Shown: positions 24,570-34,512, numbered from the stretch's first letter. The stretch: 64,000 nt of DNA from Bacillus sp. 1780r2a1 (GCA_024134725.1 CP099863.1:1235501-1299500); one strand, 5' to 3'. Numbers and translations are program-made. The notes: a model not told the origin generated them from the letters alone.

Positions 24570-26339
24570 TTAGCTTACTACTGGTAAATCAAAGGCTTCA
24601 ACGGGAGCGGTAAACAACTTCGTTTCGTTTGCCTTTTGGTCATAGTAGAACAAAACTAACGACTGCTTTTCTACAACTTTTCCAGTGTTTTTGTAGTATG
24701 CGTAGTCAAATGGAAGAAGCTCAAGAACGGTATGCTTGTAAAGTTCCTTTTCCGTTAGGTTTTCATGAACAAAATCATCGCCTAATACGGTCGGGTTTGC
24801 AAGCATTTGCTGATAGTAATGAGAGCGAACTTGCTTATCTAACTTATCATCCCACCAAGGCTTACGAGGTTTATGTTTTTGATTAAATAAATAGTCAATC
24901 TTCATAAAGCCTTCAATGATTGCTTCATTCTCAAAGTTTTCCGTTTCAATATATTGTTTTAAGCGTTTAAATAAATCTTCAAGTTGATGTCCAATACGTG
25001 CCCAGCCCATCTCATCCCAAAATGTACCAAAGTTTTGGAAGAAATCAAATGGCGTTTCGTAACAATTCTCCACAAGAAACTCAATTGTTTCATCCATACG
25101 GTGATCATTCCAGAATTTCTCTAAGATATCCTCAACGTGCTTAATACGCACAACATCAGAAAACGGCAGAACGTTATTACTTAAGATTTCATATGGCGAC
25201 TGATCCATAAACTGATAGTTGTAGCGCTGTGCACTAAGGCGTAAACCTGTCCCGCGAAGCATCTTTAAGAACCCGAGCTGAAGCTCTTCTGGACGCAGAG
25301 CAAATACGTCATTAAATGTATTTTTAAACGAATGGTAGTCTTCATCAGGAAGGCCTGCAATTAAGTCTAAGTGCTGATCAATCTTACCGCCATCTTTAAC
25401 CATGGTCACAGTACGAGTAAGCTTTGTGAAGTTTTGCTTACGCTTTACAAGCTCGTTTACAGCATCGTTTGTTGACTGAACACCAATTTCAAAGCGGAAC
25501 AGTCCAGCTGGTGCATGGTCATTTAAAAACTGAATAACTTCTGGACGCATGATGTCCGCTGTAATCTCAAATTGAAACACCGTACCAGGTTTATGCTCAT
25601 CAATTAAGAACTGAAACATTTCCATAGCATAGCTTCGGCTGATGTTGAACGTGCGGTCCACAAATTTGATGGTCTTAGCACCGTTATCCATTAGATAGCG
25701 AATGTCTTCTTTGATTTTCTCACGGTCAAAGTAGCGCACGCCTACTTCAATAGAAGATAAGCAGAACTGACAGCTAAACGGACAGCCACGGCTTGTTTCA
25801 ATATAAACAACACGCTTAGATAAAGAACTACGATCTTCTTCAAAGCGGAAAGGTGAAGGCATTTCCCGAAGATCAATTTTGTTGCGCTGGGGATTCACTA
25901 CGTGTTTTCCATCTTGTCTAAACGCAACGCCGCTTACGTTCTCAAACTGACGGTTTCCATGAAGCTCATCTAAAAGTTGCTTGAACGTTTCTTCTCCTTC
26001 ACCAATTACAATGAAATCAGCTTCCGGGATGCGATCTAACCAGTAGGGAATATCATATGTTACTTCCGGTCCACCGAAAATGATTGTTAGGTTTGGGTTA
26101 ATTTTCTTTAACATTTGTGCGACTGTAATCGTTTCTTCAATGTTCCAAATATAGCAGCTGAATCCAATGATATCAGGATTGCGCTTATATAAATCCGTCA
26201 CGATATTCATCGCTGGATCTTTAATCGTATATTCAGCCATCTCAACGTGATAGTCAGGTTCTGCGTAGGCTTTTAAACATCGAAGGGCCAAAGATGTGTG
26301 AATGTATTTGGCATTCAATGTACTGACAACAATGTTCAT
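24570..26339 (-). CDS. B12-binding-domain radical SAM protein (DUF4080 type)
   Basis: This 589-aa enzyme has an N-terminal cobalamin-binding-like domain (about 1-140, with YIHTSLALRCLKAYAE and FGGPEVTYD). The radical-SAM barrel carries the 4Fe-4S motif CPFSCQFC near residues 187-195, followed by a C-terminal region (about 380-589) of the DUF4080 kind. The DxHxxG cobalamin motif is not clear, so B12 may not be bound. The reaction is unknown; related proteins are widespread in Firmicutes without an assigned product. The ATG has AAAGGAG upstream. It is a monocistronic gene divergent from pncB. No partner substrate gene is adjacent. Confidence 0.8.
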   Translation of the reverse strand: MNIVVSTLNAKYIHTSLALRCLKAYAEPDYHVEMAEYTIKDPAMNIVTDLYKRNPDIIGFSCYIWNIEETITVAQMLKKINPNLTIIFGGPEVTYDIPYWLDRIPEADFIVIGEGEETFKQLLDELHGNRQFENVSGVAFRQDGKHVVNPQRNKIDLREMPSPFRFEEDRSSLSKRVVYIETSRGCPFSCQFCLSSIEVGVRYFDREKIKEDIRYLMDNGAKTIKFVDRTFNISRSYAMEMFQFLIDEHKPGTVFQFEITADIMRPEVIQFLNDHAPAGLFRFEIGVQSTNDAVNELVKRKQNFTKLTRTVTMVKDGGKIDQHLDLIAGLPDEDYHSFKNTFNDVFALRPEELQLGFLKMLRGTGLRLSAQRYNYQFMDQSPYEILSNNVLPFSDVVRIKHVEDILEKFWNDHRMDETIEFLVENCYETPFDFFQNFGTFWDEMGWARIGHQLEDLFKRLKQYIETENFENEAIIEGFMKIDYLFNQKHKPRKPWWDDKLDKQVRSHYYQQMLANPTVLGDDFVHENLTEKELYKHTVLELLPFDYAYYKNTGKVVEKQSLVLFYYDQKANETKLFTAPVEAFDLPVVS

Positions 26340-26500
26340 GTAAAAAGGCTCCTTTATTTAACATAATCTTAAACCAATTCACTATTGTAGCACATTTAAC
26401 AGGTAAAGTATAAAAGTGATAAGAAATCCTCTTTAGAAAATTAGCTTTTCTAGTATCTGTTTATTTATTTAAATGAGGGAATGTATTATACTTACTCTAT

Positions 26501-26516
26501 TGTAAAGAGGTTTACA
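26501..26516 (+). promoter_or_regulatory. Dyad operator candidate upstream of pncB-nadE
   Basis: TGTAAA-GAGG-TTTACA is a perfect 6-bp inverted repeat with a 4-bp centre. It lies just upstream of a TATAAT at about 26522-26527, so a bound protein would cover the -35/-10 region. The regulator is not identified; an NAD-biosynthesis repressor is possible. Confidence 0.45.
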
Positions 26517-26554
26517 CAAATATAATGGAATTGTAAAAAATGTTGGGGGTACGA

Positions 26555-28075
26555 ATGATGAGCAGGCGATATGCTGACGATAGCTTAGCTTTACATACAG
26601 ATTTGTATGAGCTAAATATGGCCAATACATATTGGAAAGATGGAATTCATAAACGCAGGTCTGTATTTGAAGCTTCGTTTCGTCGAATGCCTTTTGATAA
26701 TGGCTACGCAGTCTTTGCAGGACTAGAACGAATGATTGACTTTATCGCGAATTTTCGATTTTCAGAAAGTGATCTCGACTATTTATCCAGTGAGTTGCAC
26801 TATGAAGATGAGTTTATTGATTATTTAAAAGGAATTCGTTTTACGGGTAACGTAAAATCCGTCGTAGAAGGTGAAATGATTTTTGCGAATGAACCTATTC
26901 TGCAAGTGGATGCACCGTTAGGAGAAGCACAGCTTATTGAAACACCACTGTTAAACATTTTAAATTTTCACCCGTTAATTGCAACTAAGGCTTCTCGTAT
27001 TCGCTTAGCAGCTGGAGAAGATGCGGTGTATGAGCAAAGTGATAATCGCTTAATGGAATTTGGGGCAAGGAGAGCTCATGAGCTTGATGCAGCGTTATAT
27101 GGAGCGAGAGCAGCTTATATTGGAGGATTTGATGCAACAAGCAACGTGCGAGCAGGAAAAGTGTTTGGCATTCCCATCTCTGGAACTCATGCTCATGCGC
27201 TTGTACAAGTGTACCGTGATGAATACACTGCATTTAAAAAGTATGCTGAATCTCATCAGAACTGCATTTTCCTTGTTGATACGTACAATACGCTCAAGTC
27301 AGGAATTCCAAATGCAATTCGCGTTGCTCAAGAGATGGGGGATCGCATTAATTTTGTAGGTATTCGTTTAGATAGTGGAAAGCTTCCGTATTTATCTCAG
27401 GAAGCACGACGAATGCTAGATGAGGCAGGCTTTCCGAATGCGCGTATCTTTGCTTCAAATGATTTAGATGAACATAGCATCATGGACTTAAAAGCGCAAG
27501 GAGCAAAAATTGACGGTTGGGGTATTGGCACAAAGCTAATTACTTCATATGACCAGCCTGCGCTTGGGGCAGTTTATAAGCTTGTATCAATTGAAGGCGA
27601 AAGTGGGGAGCTTGTCGATACCATTAAGCTGTCAGATAATCCTGAAAAGGTATCAACGCCTGGATTAAAGGACGTATATCGTATTGTTAATCAAGTAAAT
27701 GGGAAATGGGAAGGCGATTATATCGCCATGCAGAATGAGCAGCCAAATGATGAGCATCACTTAAAAATGTTTCACCCTGTTTATACTCATGTAAGCAAGT
27801 TTGTTACAGATTTTCATGCGCGTAACATTCATCAGCAAATCTTTAAATCAGGGAAACTAGTATATAAACAGCCGTCAGTGGAAGAGATGAGAGCGTATTG
27901 CTTACAAAACCTTAATCATTTATGGGATGATTATAAAATGATTGCCAAATCCAATGAAGAAGTGCTGCGACCAACTGAATATCCTGTAGATCTTAGCACA
28001 AATTGTTGGAACAACAAGATGGATAAAATCAATGAAGCGCGTTCTAGAGCGTCTCAGCTATTAACTCATGTATAA
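26555..28075 (+). CDS. pncB: Nicotinate phosphoribosyltransferase
   Basis: This enzyme of about 506 residues converts nicotinate, PRPP and ATP to nicotinate mononucleotide, the entry step of NAD salvage. N-terminal YADDSLALHTDLYELNMANTYW is the typical start. The phosphoribosyl-binding region includes GARRAHELDAALYGARAAYIGGFDATSN, with the histidine in SGTHAHALVQ expected to be phosphorylated. EHSIMDLKAQGAKIDGWGIGT is also conserved. The start is placed at the ATG at 26555 behind GGGGG; the longest frame starts 15 nt earlier without a site. It is 33 bp upstream of nadE, and the pair recycles nicotinate to NAD. Confidence 0.93.
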   Translation: MMSRRYADDSLALHTDLYELNMANTYWKDGIHKRRSVFEASFRRMPFDNGYAVFAGLERMIDFIANFRFSESDLDYLSSELHYEDEFIDYLKGIRFTGNVKSVVEGEMIFANEPILQVDAPLGEAQLIETPLLNILNFHPLIATKASRIRLAAGEDAVYEQSDNRLMEFGARRAHELDAALYGARAAYIGGFDATSNVRAGKVFGIPISGTHAHALVQVYRDEYTAFKKYAESHQNCIFLVDTYNTLKSGIPNAIRVAQEMGDRINFVGIRLDSGKLPYLSQEARRMLDEAGFPNARIFASNDLDEHSIMDLKAQGAKIDGWGIGTKLITSYDQPALGAVYKLVSIEGESGELVDTIKLSDNPEKVSTPGLKDVYRIVNQVNGKWEGDYIAMQNEQPNDEHHLKMFHPVYTHVSKFVTDFHARNIHQQIFKSGKLVYKQPSVEEMRAYCLQNLNHLWDDYKMIAKSNEEVLRPTEYPVDLSTNCWNNKMDKINEARSRASQLLTHV

Positions 28076-28108
28076 CAATTAGACAATTAAAGATAGGGAG
28101 AGGACCAT

Positions 28109-28936
28109 ATGACGAAGCAACAATACATCATTGATGAGATGAAAGTAAAGTCAGCTATCGACCCAAAGGAAGAGATTCGTAGAAGCGTCGATTTTTTAAA
28201 GCAGTATATGAAGAAACACTCTTTTTTACGTTCATTTGTGCTAGGCATTTCAGGAGGACAAGATTCCACGTTAACAGGTAAGCTTGCCCAAATGGCTGTA
28301 GAAGAATTAAATAAAGAATCGGGGAAAGATACTTATCAATTTATTGCGGTGCGTCTACCGTACGGTGTACAAGCGGATGAGCAAGACTGTCAAGACGCGC
28401 TAGCTTTTATTCAACCAAGTCATTCGGTTGCTGTTAATATTAAGCCTGCTGTGGATGCAATGATTACAGCAGTCGAAGAAGCAACAGGTGAAGCTGTTTC
28501 TGACTTTAATAAAGGGAACGTAAAAGCACGTGAACGTATGATTGCACAGTATACGATTGCTGGCATGCATCAAGGAGTTGTACTTGGTACCGACCATTCT
28601 GCAGAGGCAGTGACTGGGTTCTTTACGAAATTTGGAGATGGTGGGGCAGATTTAGTGCCGATTTTCCGTCTTAATAAGCGCCAAGGCAAACAGCTGTTAA
28701 AAGAATTAGGCTGTCCTGAGCATTTATATTTAAAGCAGCCGACAGCTGATTTAGAAGAAAATCGCCCGCAGCTGCCAGATGAAGAAGCATTAGGAGTTAC
28801 ATATAATCAAATAGATGATTATTTAGAAGGTAAAGAAGTTGGAGAAGAAGCAAGTATGAAAATTGAGAATCATTTCTTTAAAACGGCTCATAAACGCAGC
28901 CTGCCAATTTCCGTATTCGATGACTTTTGGAAATAA
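28109..28936 (+). CDS. nadE: NH3-dependent NAD+ synthetase
   Basis: This 275-aa enzyme amidates deamido-NAD (NaAD) to NAD+ with ATP and ammonia. The ATP-pyrophosphatase P-loop is SGGQDST (48-54). Other family motifs are [51 protein letters not shown] and KRSLP near the end. The length is that of the bacterial ammonia-dependent form without a glutaminase domain. The ATG has GGGAGAGG upstream. It forms an operon with pncB and is followed by a strong terminator. Confidence 0.96.
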   Translation: MTKQQYIIDEMKVKSAIDPKEEIRRSVDFLKQYMKKHSFLRSFVLGISGGQDSTLTGKLAQMAVEELNKESGKDTYQFIAVRLPYGVQADEQDCQDALAFIQPSHSVAVNIKPAVDAMITAVEEATGEAVSDFNKGNVKARERMIAQYTIAGMHQGVVLGTDHSAEAVTGFFTKFGDGGADLVPIFRLNKRQGKQLLKELGCPEHLYLKQPTADLEENRPQLPDEEALGVTYNQIDDYLEGKEVGEEASMKIENHFFKTAHKRSLPISVFDDFWK

Positions 28937-28942
28937 GTATTT

Positions 28943-28986
28943 AAAAGTCCGCTATGTGTACAGGTATACGCATAGCGGACTTTTTT
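28943..28986 (+). terminator. Terminator of pncB-nadE
   Basis: AAAAGTCCGCTATG pairs with CATAGCGGACTTTT around a loop of about 14 nt, followed by a T run. Confidence 0.88.
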
Positions 28987-29180
28987 AGGAAGATTTTCAT
29001 TTATTTTTTAAAGGTGAAAAAAGAAATTTGTAGAATAATAGTGTATTAGTGACTAATGTGCCTATCAATGACTATGCACATATCTACCTAGGAATCGTTA
29101 AATGGTGAAAGAAAGCAGGAATTTGTCGAAATAGATTTGTTCTTTGATAGGAAGAAAGAGTTTAGAAAGGAGGATGTGGC

Positions 29181-31340
29181 ATGGCTCCACATCGGCAGCT
29201 ACCGATACAAGACCAACAAGAAGAAGTAAAACAGTTGCGTGCCATTTTTAATACAGTTTCAGATGCAATTATTGTATTTGACGAGAGTTTTTATGTTCAG
29301 CATGTCAATAAAGCAGCCAGTCAGTTATTTGAAAAGAATTATGATGAACTGATTGCATGTCAATTGAAAGACTTTCTTATGTTGTTTCCGTATGACGTTA
29401 TTAATGATTATTACCCAACGCTCGTAGAAAATCAGAAGTTTACTTATGAAGGTACGATGAGTTTGCAAAATGGCATCGTAAAATATGTAGAGTTTACGTG
29501 TGAACAGCGAAGCGAAGCTTCTGGTAGTACGATTTGTACTTTTCGTGACATTACAGCACAAAAAATGGTGGAGAACGAGCGCTTTTTGAGTCAGCATATG
29601 TTTATGGATGTATTCAACGAAGCGGTTGATGGAATTGTTATTTTCGATCGAGCAGGACAGCTGATTGACGTCAATCCATCTTTTTGTGACCGGCTGAATT
29701 TTTCAAAAGAATACTTATTAACAAAAACGTTAACAGAATTAGTTGAGCCAGCCTATCACTATAAGCTAAAAAAGTTATGGCGTCTTCTTCAGCAACAGGG
29801 CAAAGCGAGCGGAGAACTTCCAATTAAACTTGAAAATGGAGACGTAACTTTTTTTGAATTCACGACAACCGCAAATATTTATAGCCGTTACTATATGTCC
29901 ATTATGCGTGACGTAACGGAGAAAAGAAGAATGGAGCAGCAATTGTTGCGAAGTGAGAAAAACTTTCGAGCCATTTTTGAAGATGCAATTGAGGCTATTT
30001 TAATTTGGCGTCATGACGGGGTAATTGTAAATGCCAACGCCGCTTCTTCCAGAACATTTGAGCTACCGTTAGAACAGCTAATCGGCACAAATCTTCAAAC
30101 GTTTATTAATAAGAAAGATCGTCATGTATGGAAGCTATATTATCAATTTATTGAGCAGGAAGAGATTCGTGAAGAACTTACTTTTTATATGCCAAACGGG
30201 GAAGAAAAAGAGCTTGAGTTCACAGGAAAGAAAGGTATTATTGAAGGCTATAATTTGACCATTTTTCGCAATATCAGCGAGCGAACTAAAATGGAACAAG
30301 AGCTTCGAAATAACGAACAGAAATTCCGAAAAATTTTTGATGGTTCAATGGATGGCTTAATCTTATGGGATGGCGAACAGAAAATCATTGATGTTAATGA
30401 ACCTGCTTGTGAAATTTTAGAAAAAACGAAGGAAGAGATTTGTTCGCAAACGATGGAAATGTTTTTATCATCCTCTAATTTTGATTTAGTTATTGAGCAT
30501 AAGGCTATGATTGAGATAAAAGGAGAAGGAGAAGGAGATATTCAGTATAAGACAGCTAACGGTAAAGTAAAACAAATCGAGTTTTCAACGAAAAAAGGTA
30601 TCTTACCAGGCTTATACATGACCATTATTCGCGATGTAACGGAGAAGAAGCAGATGGAGGAGCAAATTCGAAAATCTGATACGCTTCAAGTGGTAGGACA
30701 GCTGGCAGCTGGTATTGCGCATGAAATAAGAAATCCAATGACCGCATTAAAAGGGTTCATTCAGCTGCTTGAAGATAGCATGAAAGAAGATCATTCGCTT
30801 TATTTTGATATTATTACGTCTGAGCTGCAGAGGATTGAATCAATTATTACAGAGTTTTTAGTATTGGCTAAGCCACAGGCAATTAAATTTGAAGAGAAAT
30901 CACTAGCCGTTATCGTACAAGAGACGATTGATTTGTTAAACGCTCAAGCTTTACTTGAAAATGTTCAATTTGAAACAGACTTTGATCCATCATTGTCAAA
31001 GGTTTATTGTGAGCCTCATCAGCTAAAACAAGTTTTTATTAATGTAATTAAAAATGCAATTGAAGTAATGAAAGGCGGAGGAGTAATCTCTATAGAAGTC
31101 AAGCATCATAGCAATCGCTATATGAGAGTATCGATTCGAGATGAAGGAGAAGGCATGCCTGCAGAGCGAATTCGTAAGCTAGGAGAACCGTTTTATACCA
31201 CAAAAGAAAAAGGAACTGGACTGGGACTAATGGTGTCTTATAAGATAGTAGAAGAACATAAAGGATATATTGAAGTAGAAAGTGAGTTGGGGATAGGTAC
31301 AACATTTCACGTGATGTTACCCGTTTCCCAAGTACAATAG
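29181..31340 (+). CDS. kinE: PAS-domain sensor histidine kinase, sporulation-kinase type (KinE-like)
   Basis: This 719-aa soluble kinase has four consecutive PAS domains (about 14-125, 135-250, 258-375, 380-500). The last repeats share the ending TIFRDIT/IMRDVTEKRRMEQQ. A HisKA domain follows with AHEIRNPMTALKGFIQLL (H514), then an HATPase_c domain (NVIKNAIEV, DEGEGMP, GTGLGLMVSYKIVEEH). The phosphoacceptor region closely resembles the Bacillus sporulation kinases that feed the Spo0F phosphorelay. No response regulator is adjacent, as expected for phosphorelay kinases. Position next to ogt and the mtn genes matches kinE (ykrQ) of B. subtilis. AAAGGAGG precedes the ATG. Confidence 0.85.
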   Translation: MAPHRQLPIQDQQEEVKQLRAIFNTVSDAIIVFDESFYVQHVNKAASQLFEKNYDELIACQLKDFLMLFPYDVINDYYPTLVENQKFTYEGTMSLQNGIVKYVEFTCEQRSEASGSTICTFRDITAQKMVENERFLSQHMFMDVFNEAVDGIVIFDRAGQLIDVNPSFCDRLNFSKEYLLTKTLTELVEPAYHYKLKKLWRLLQQQGKASGELPIKLENGDVTFFEFTTTANIYSRYYMSIMRDVTEKRRMEQQLLRSEKNFRAIFEDAIEAILIWRHDGVIVNANAASSRTFELPLEQLIGTNLQTFINKKDRHVWKLYYQFIEQEEIREELTFYMPNGEEKELEFTGKKGIIEGYNLTIFRNISERTKMEQELRNNEQKFRKIFDGSMDGLILWDGEQKIIDVNEPACEILEKTKEEICSQTMEMFLSSSNFDLVIEHKAMIEIKGEGEGDIQYKTANGKVKQIEFSTKKGILPGLYMTIIRDVTEKKQMEEQIRKSDTLQVVGQLAAGIAHEIRNPMTALKGFIQLLEDSMKEDHSLYFDIITSELQRIESIITEFLVLAKPQAIKFEEKSLAVIVQETIDLLNAQALLENVQFETDFDPSLSKVYCEPHQLKQVFINVIKNAIEVMKGGGVISIEVKHHSNRYMRVSIRDEGEGMPAERIRKLGEPFYTTKEKGTGLGLMVSYKIVEEHKGYIEVESELGIGTTFHVMLPVSQVQ

Positions 31341-31353
31341 AGAGGAGAAAACG

Positions 31354-31866
31354 ATGAAGTATTATGGAAGCATTCCGTTGTTTGACAATGAACATGTGTA
31401 CGTCACATGTTCTGATAAAGGGATTTCCGGTTTATTCTTTTCTTTTGATGAGTTGATGTTACAAACAAAGGGAACGGTCACTTTATTAGAAGACCATGAA
31501 TATATTAAAGAAGCGACAAAGCAGCTACATGAGTATGTAGTTCAAGCGCGGCAAAGATTTGATCTTCCGTTAGAAATAGTAGGAACGGAATTTCAGCAAA
31601 AGGTATGGACTGCACTTAAAGACATATCATATGGAGAAGTTATTTCTTATAAACAGTTAGCAAGCATGATTGGACAGCCAAAAGCTGTTCGTGCGGTAGG
31701 ACAAGCGAATCGTAGAAATCGCCTACCTATCTTTTTACCTTGTCATCGTGTTATTGGCGTTTCAAAAGATTTAACTGGTTATGCAGGGACACAGGTGCAT
31801 TTAAAAGAGAAACTTTTAATGTTAGAAGGAATACAAGTAGCAAATGGAAAGGTTGTGTTAGCGTAG
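31354..31866 (+). CDS. ogt: Methylated-DNA-protein-cysteine methyltransferase
   Basis: This 170-aa suicide DNA-repair protein removes O6-alkyl groups from guanine. The active-site motif LPCHRVIG has acceptor C130. The preceding helix-turn-helix DNA-binding segment is FQQKVWTALKDISYGEVISYKQLASMIGQPKAVRAVG, with the arginine finger in RAVGQANRRN. It starts 13 nt after the kinE-like gene behind AGAGGAGA, so it is likely cotranscribed with the kinase, as in B. subtilis. The length is normal for a single-domain Ogt without an Ada regulatory part. Confidence 0.93.
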   Translation: MKYYGSIPLFDNEHVYVTCSDKGISGLFFSFDELMLQTKGTVTLLEDHEYIKEATKQLHEYVVQARQRFDLPLEIVGTEFQQKVWTALKDISYGEVISYKQLASMIGQPKAVRAVGQANRRNRLPIFLPCHRVIGVSKDLTGYAGTQVHLKEKLLMLEGIQVANGKVVLA

Positions 31867-31872
31867 CACTAG

Positions 31873-32064
31873 CTAGGTTTCATCATCATTCTCTAGCTTC
31901 CATCCTTCCCCTTGTACAAATACACCATCTACGGACGTGAACGTTTCGTCTTGATGATCTTGCTGAATGGTTTGATTTGTAACATCTAAAAGCTGAAATT
32001 GTTCCTTTCGTGCGCGCTGCTTTCGCTTTTTACAGGTTGAGTCAGGATGTTCTTGTTTGGTCAT
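31873..32064 (-). CDS. Small hydrophilic protein (63 aa), unknown
   Basis: This 63-residue frame starts at an ATG with GGGAGGGG at good spacing on the minus strand. The protein begins MTKQEHPDSTCKKRKQRARK and is basic at the N-terminus and acidic at the C-terminus (EGWKLENDDET). It has no membrane or known DNA-binding segment and a single cysteine. I recognise no family. It converges with ogt, the two stops being about 6 nt apart, and lies beyond the mtnA terminator. The strong ribosome site is the main support. It may be a lineage-specific spore or stress peptide, or a chance frame. Confidence 0.5.
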   Translation of the reverse strand: MTKQEHPDSTCKKRKQRARKEQFQLLDVTNQTIQQDHQDETFTSVDGVFVQGEGWKLENDDET

Positions 32065-32156
32065 AGCTACCCCTCCCATACAGATTTCGCTTAACATGAT
32101 AAAACTAACTATAATATATGTAGGTAGATGATAAATTACTGTTACATTTATGTTAC

Positions 32157-32198
32157 AAAAAGAGAGAATCTCATCATAAGTTGAGATTCTCTCTTTTT
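32157..32198 (-). terminator. Terminator of mtnKA
   Basis: A 17-bp perfect stem (from AAAAAGAGAGAATCTCA) around an 8-nt loop. The distal arm reaches the mtnA stop codon. Confidence 0.9.
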
Positions 32199-33243
32199 AA
32201 TTTAATACAAGTTTGATTGTATCGGCAGAAGGTGAATGAATAATGCCATGTTCTGTAATGATGGCCGTAATTAATTCACTTGGGGTAACGTCAAATGCCG
32301 GGTTGTAAACAGAAATATTGTCTGGAGCCACTTGTACATCACCAATATGCGTGATTTCTTTTGCCGAGCGTTCTTCAATTGGAATTTCAGCTCCTGATGC
32401 GATTGATAAATCAAACGTCGATTTTGGAGCTGCTACATAAAAAGGAATATTAAATGCTTTTGCTAATAGCGCAAGCCCATATGTCCCGATTTTATTAGCA
32501 GTGTCACCGTTAGCTGCAATACGATCAGCTCCGACAATAATAGCATTAATACCTTTTGTTTTAATGGTATGTGCAGCCATGCTGTCTGTGATAAGCGTCA
32601 CGTCTACGCCTGATTTTTGAAGTTCCCATGCCGTTAAACGTGACCCTTGGAGAACAGGGCGTGTTTCGCACGCAAATACTTTCAGTGGAATATCACGTTC
32701 TTTTGAAATATGAAAAGGTGCCAAAGCAGTTCCATAATACGCTGTGGCAATCGACCCAGCATTACAAATTGTCATAATACGATTGTTTTTATCAAACAGT
32801 GATAATGCATAATCACCTATGCGGTAGCAGGTAGCTTCATCTTCCGCTTGAATTTGAATCGCTTCATGGATAACAAGTGTTTTAGCTTCATTTACAGAAA
32901 TCGCTTTATTGATGCTGTTTACTACGCGGTCTAACGCCCAAAATAAGTTGACGGCTGTTGGACGAGAGCTCGCCAAAAACTCCTTATCGGCCTGCAGGTT
33001 GTTTTTAAACTCTTCAATCGTCTGTACCTCATATTTTTGGACCGAAAGTGCTAGGCCGAACGCTGCAGTAATGCCAATTGCAGGTGCACCTCGTACTTTT
33101 AGCGTAACGATAGCATCCCATACATCCTGTAGGGTATGAAGCTCGATATATTCAACTGTGTTTGGTAATAGCTGCTGGTCAAGCAGTGAAATAAACGTTT
33201 CCTTCCATTCAACTGAACGAGGGAGTGTAAGAGTGTGTGTCAT
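32197..33243 (-). CDS. mtnA: S-methyl-5-thioribose-1-phosphate isomerase
   Basis: This 348-aa aldose-ketose isomerase converts methylthioribose-1-phosphate to methylthioribulose-1-phosphate in the methionine salvage pathway. It belongs to the eIF2B-α/β/δ-like family. Typical motifs are [18 protein letters not shown] (near 50), [19 protein letters not shown] with the active-site cysteine, [39 protein letters not shown] with the catalytic aspartate, and AAPKSTFD. It lies 12 nt downstream of mtnK on the minus strand, under the same SAM riboswitch. GAAAGGAG precedes the ATG. Confidence 0.95.
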   Translation of the reverse strand: MTHTLTLPRSVEWKETFISLLDQQLLPNTVEYIELHTLQDVWDAIVTLKVRGAPAIGITAAFGLALSVQKYEVQTIEEFKNNLQADKEFLASSRPTAVNLFWALDRVVNSINKAISVNEAKTLVIHEAIQIQAEDEATCYRIGDYALSLFDKNNRIMTICNAGSIATAYYGTALAPFHISKERDIPLKVFACETRPVLQGSRLTAWELQKSGVDVTLITDSMAAHTIKTKGINAIIVGADRIAANGDTANKIGTYGLALLAKAFNIPFYVAAPKSTFDLSIASGAEIPIEERSAKEITHIGDVQVAPDNISVYNPAFDVTPSELITAIITEHGIIHSPSADTIKLVLN

Positions 33244-33255
33244 GTTGTGCTCCTT

Positions 33256-34428
33256 TCATTCTTCAATCAAATTCTCAAAATCATGTGCACTAATTTCTGT
33301 TTGATGAGTCAATAAATAGCGTCCTAAGCGGATAGCTGCTTTTTGAACATTTAAGCGATTGTCGTCAGGCAATGAATCGATATCCGCTACGTGTGCTAAT
33401 CCAATTGTACGTCGAATTAACTCGCATCCTGCGTAGCCAACCGCATCCGTCCAGGTTTGTTGTAAAATATAGTCGGAATAGTTTGGATTTTTAGTGAATG
33501 GTTCCACCTCAGATTCAGCCCAAAGTCTTTGCCATGTTGTTTGGAAAACATCCCACGTTTTAGCGATATGATCAAAAAGTAGACTGCGATTTTGTGAAGG
33601 ACGAGACAAAGCATTAAGCAGCAAGTTGGCCACAAATTGTCCTAAGTCAAAGCCAAATGGGCCATAGAATGCAAACTCAGGGTCAATTACTTTTGTTTCG
33701 TATTCACTGGCAAAAATGCTACCCGTGTGCAGATCGCCGTGTACAAGCGTTTGGCTACTTGTTAAAAACTTTTGTTTAAGCTTAGCGACTTCAAGCTTGG
33801 TTTCTTCATCTGCCCATAAGTCTTCTACCTCGCTTCTAAGCGTTTCTTCAAATTCATTTGTATCATAATCAAAAAACGGATCTGTAAACACTAAGTCTTC
33901 GGTAATATTGCATAAATCGGGATTGATATATTGAGCAACCAGCTCTTTTTTCTCCTGAGGCTTAATTGCAAAATCAGACGTCTTAAACGCGATATGAGCC
34001 AAAAACTTACCGACATGTTCTGAAAGAAGTGGATAGGCTTCTCCTTGGATTAATCCTGTACGAGAAATTGTAAGGTGAGACAGGTCTTCCATAACCGTGA
34101 CAGCTAACGTTTCATCATGGTAGTAAACCTCTGGAACGAGTTCGGGTGTTAAGCTCCCAAACTGTTTGAGCGCATTGCTTTCAATCGTTGCGCGCTTGAG
34201 TGATAAAGGCCAGCTTTCTCCTACAACTTTCGCATAAGGAAGAGCTTGTTTTACAATGACAGACTTATTGGTTTGGTCGTTTACAATATAAAAAACGAGA
34301 TTTAAATTGCCGTCACCAATTTCACGAGCCGTAAGAGCTTCGCTTTCGGAAAATAACTTCAGTTGTTTTACAAGTTTAATTGCTGTCATTTCATTTAGTG
34401 GCTCATATGTATAAGTTGTTATTGTCAT
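33256..34428 (-). CDS. mtnK: Methylthioribose kinase
   Basis: This 390-aa kinase phosphorylates 5-methylthioribose at O1, the entry step of methionine salvage from methylthioadenosine. It has an APH/choline-kinase fold. The glycine-rich segment is EIGDGNLNLVFYIV (about 37-50) with an ATP-binding lysine in SVIVKQALPY. The catalytic loop is LVHGDLHTGSIF, followed by VIDPEFAFYGPFGFDLGQFVANLL. It is the first gene of mtnK-mtnA behind an S-box leader, so it should be expressed when SAM is low. GGAGGTAG precedes the ATG. Confidence 0.95.
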   Translation of the reverse strand: MTITTYTYEPLNEMTAIKLVKQLKLFSESEALTAREIGDGNLNLVFYIVNDQTNKSVIVKQALPYAKVVGESWPLSLKRATIESNALKQFGSLTPELVPEVYYHDETLAVTVMEDLSHLTISRTGLIQGEAYPLLSEHVGKFLAHIAFKTSDFAIKPQEKKELVAQYINPDLCNITEDLVFTDPFFDYDTNEFEETLRSEVEDLWADEETKLEVAKLKQKFLTSSQTLVHGDLHTGSIFASEYETKVIDPEFAFYGPFGFDLGQFVANLLLNALSRPSQNRSLLFDHIAKTWDVFQTTWQRLWAESEVEPFTKNPNYSDYILQQTWTDAVGYAGCELIRRTIGLAHVADIDSLPDDNRLNVQKAAIRLGRYLLTHQTEISAHDFENLIEE

Positions 34429-34484
34429 TTTTATCTACCTCCATAAAAAATAAAAGTATAACCGGAGGCTTTTAAAACATATAA

Positions 34485-34512
34485 AAGCCTCTTTCGGTGA
34501 GTGAAAGAGGCT
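34485..34512 (-). terminator. SAM-riboswitch terminator of mtnKA
   Basis: A perfect 11-bp stem (AAGCCTCTTTC pairing with GAAAGAGGCTT). On the minus strand it is followed by TTTTAT. It is the OFF-state hairpin of the S-box leader. Confidence 0.85.
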
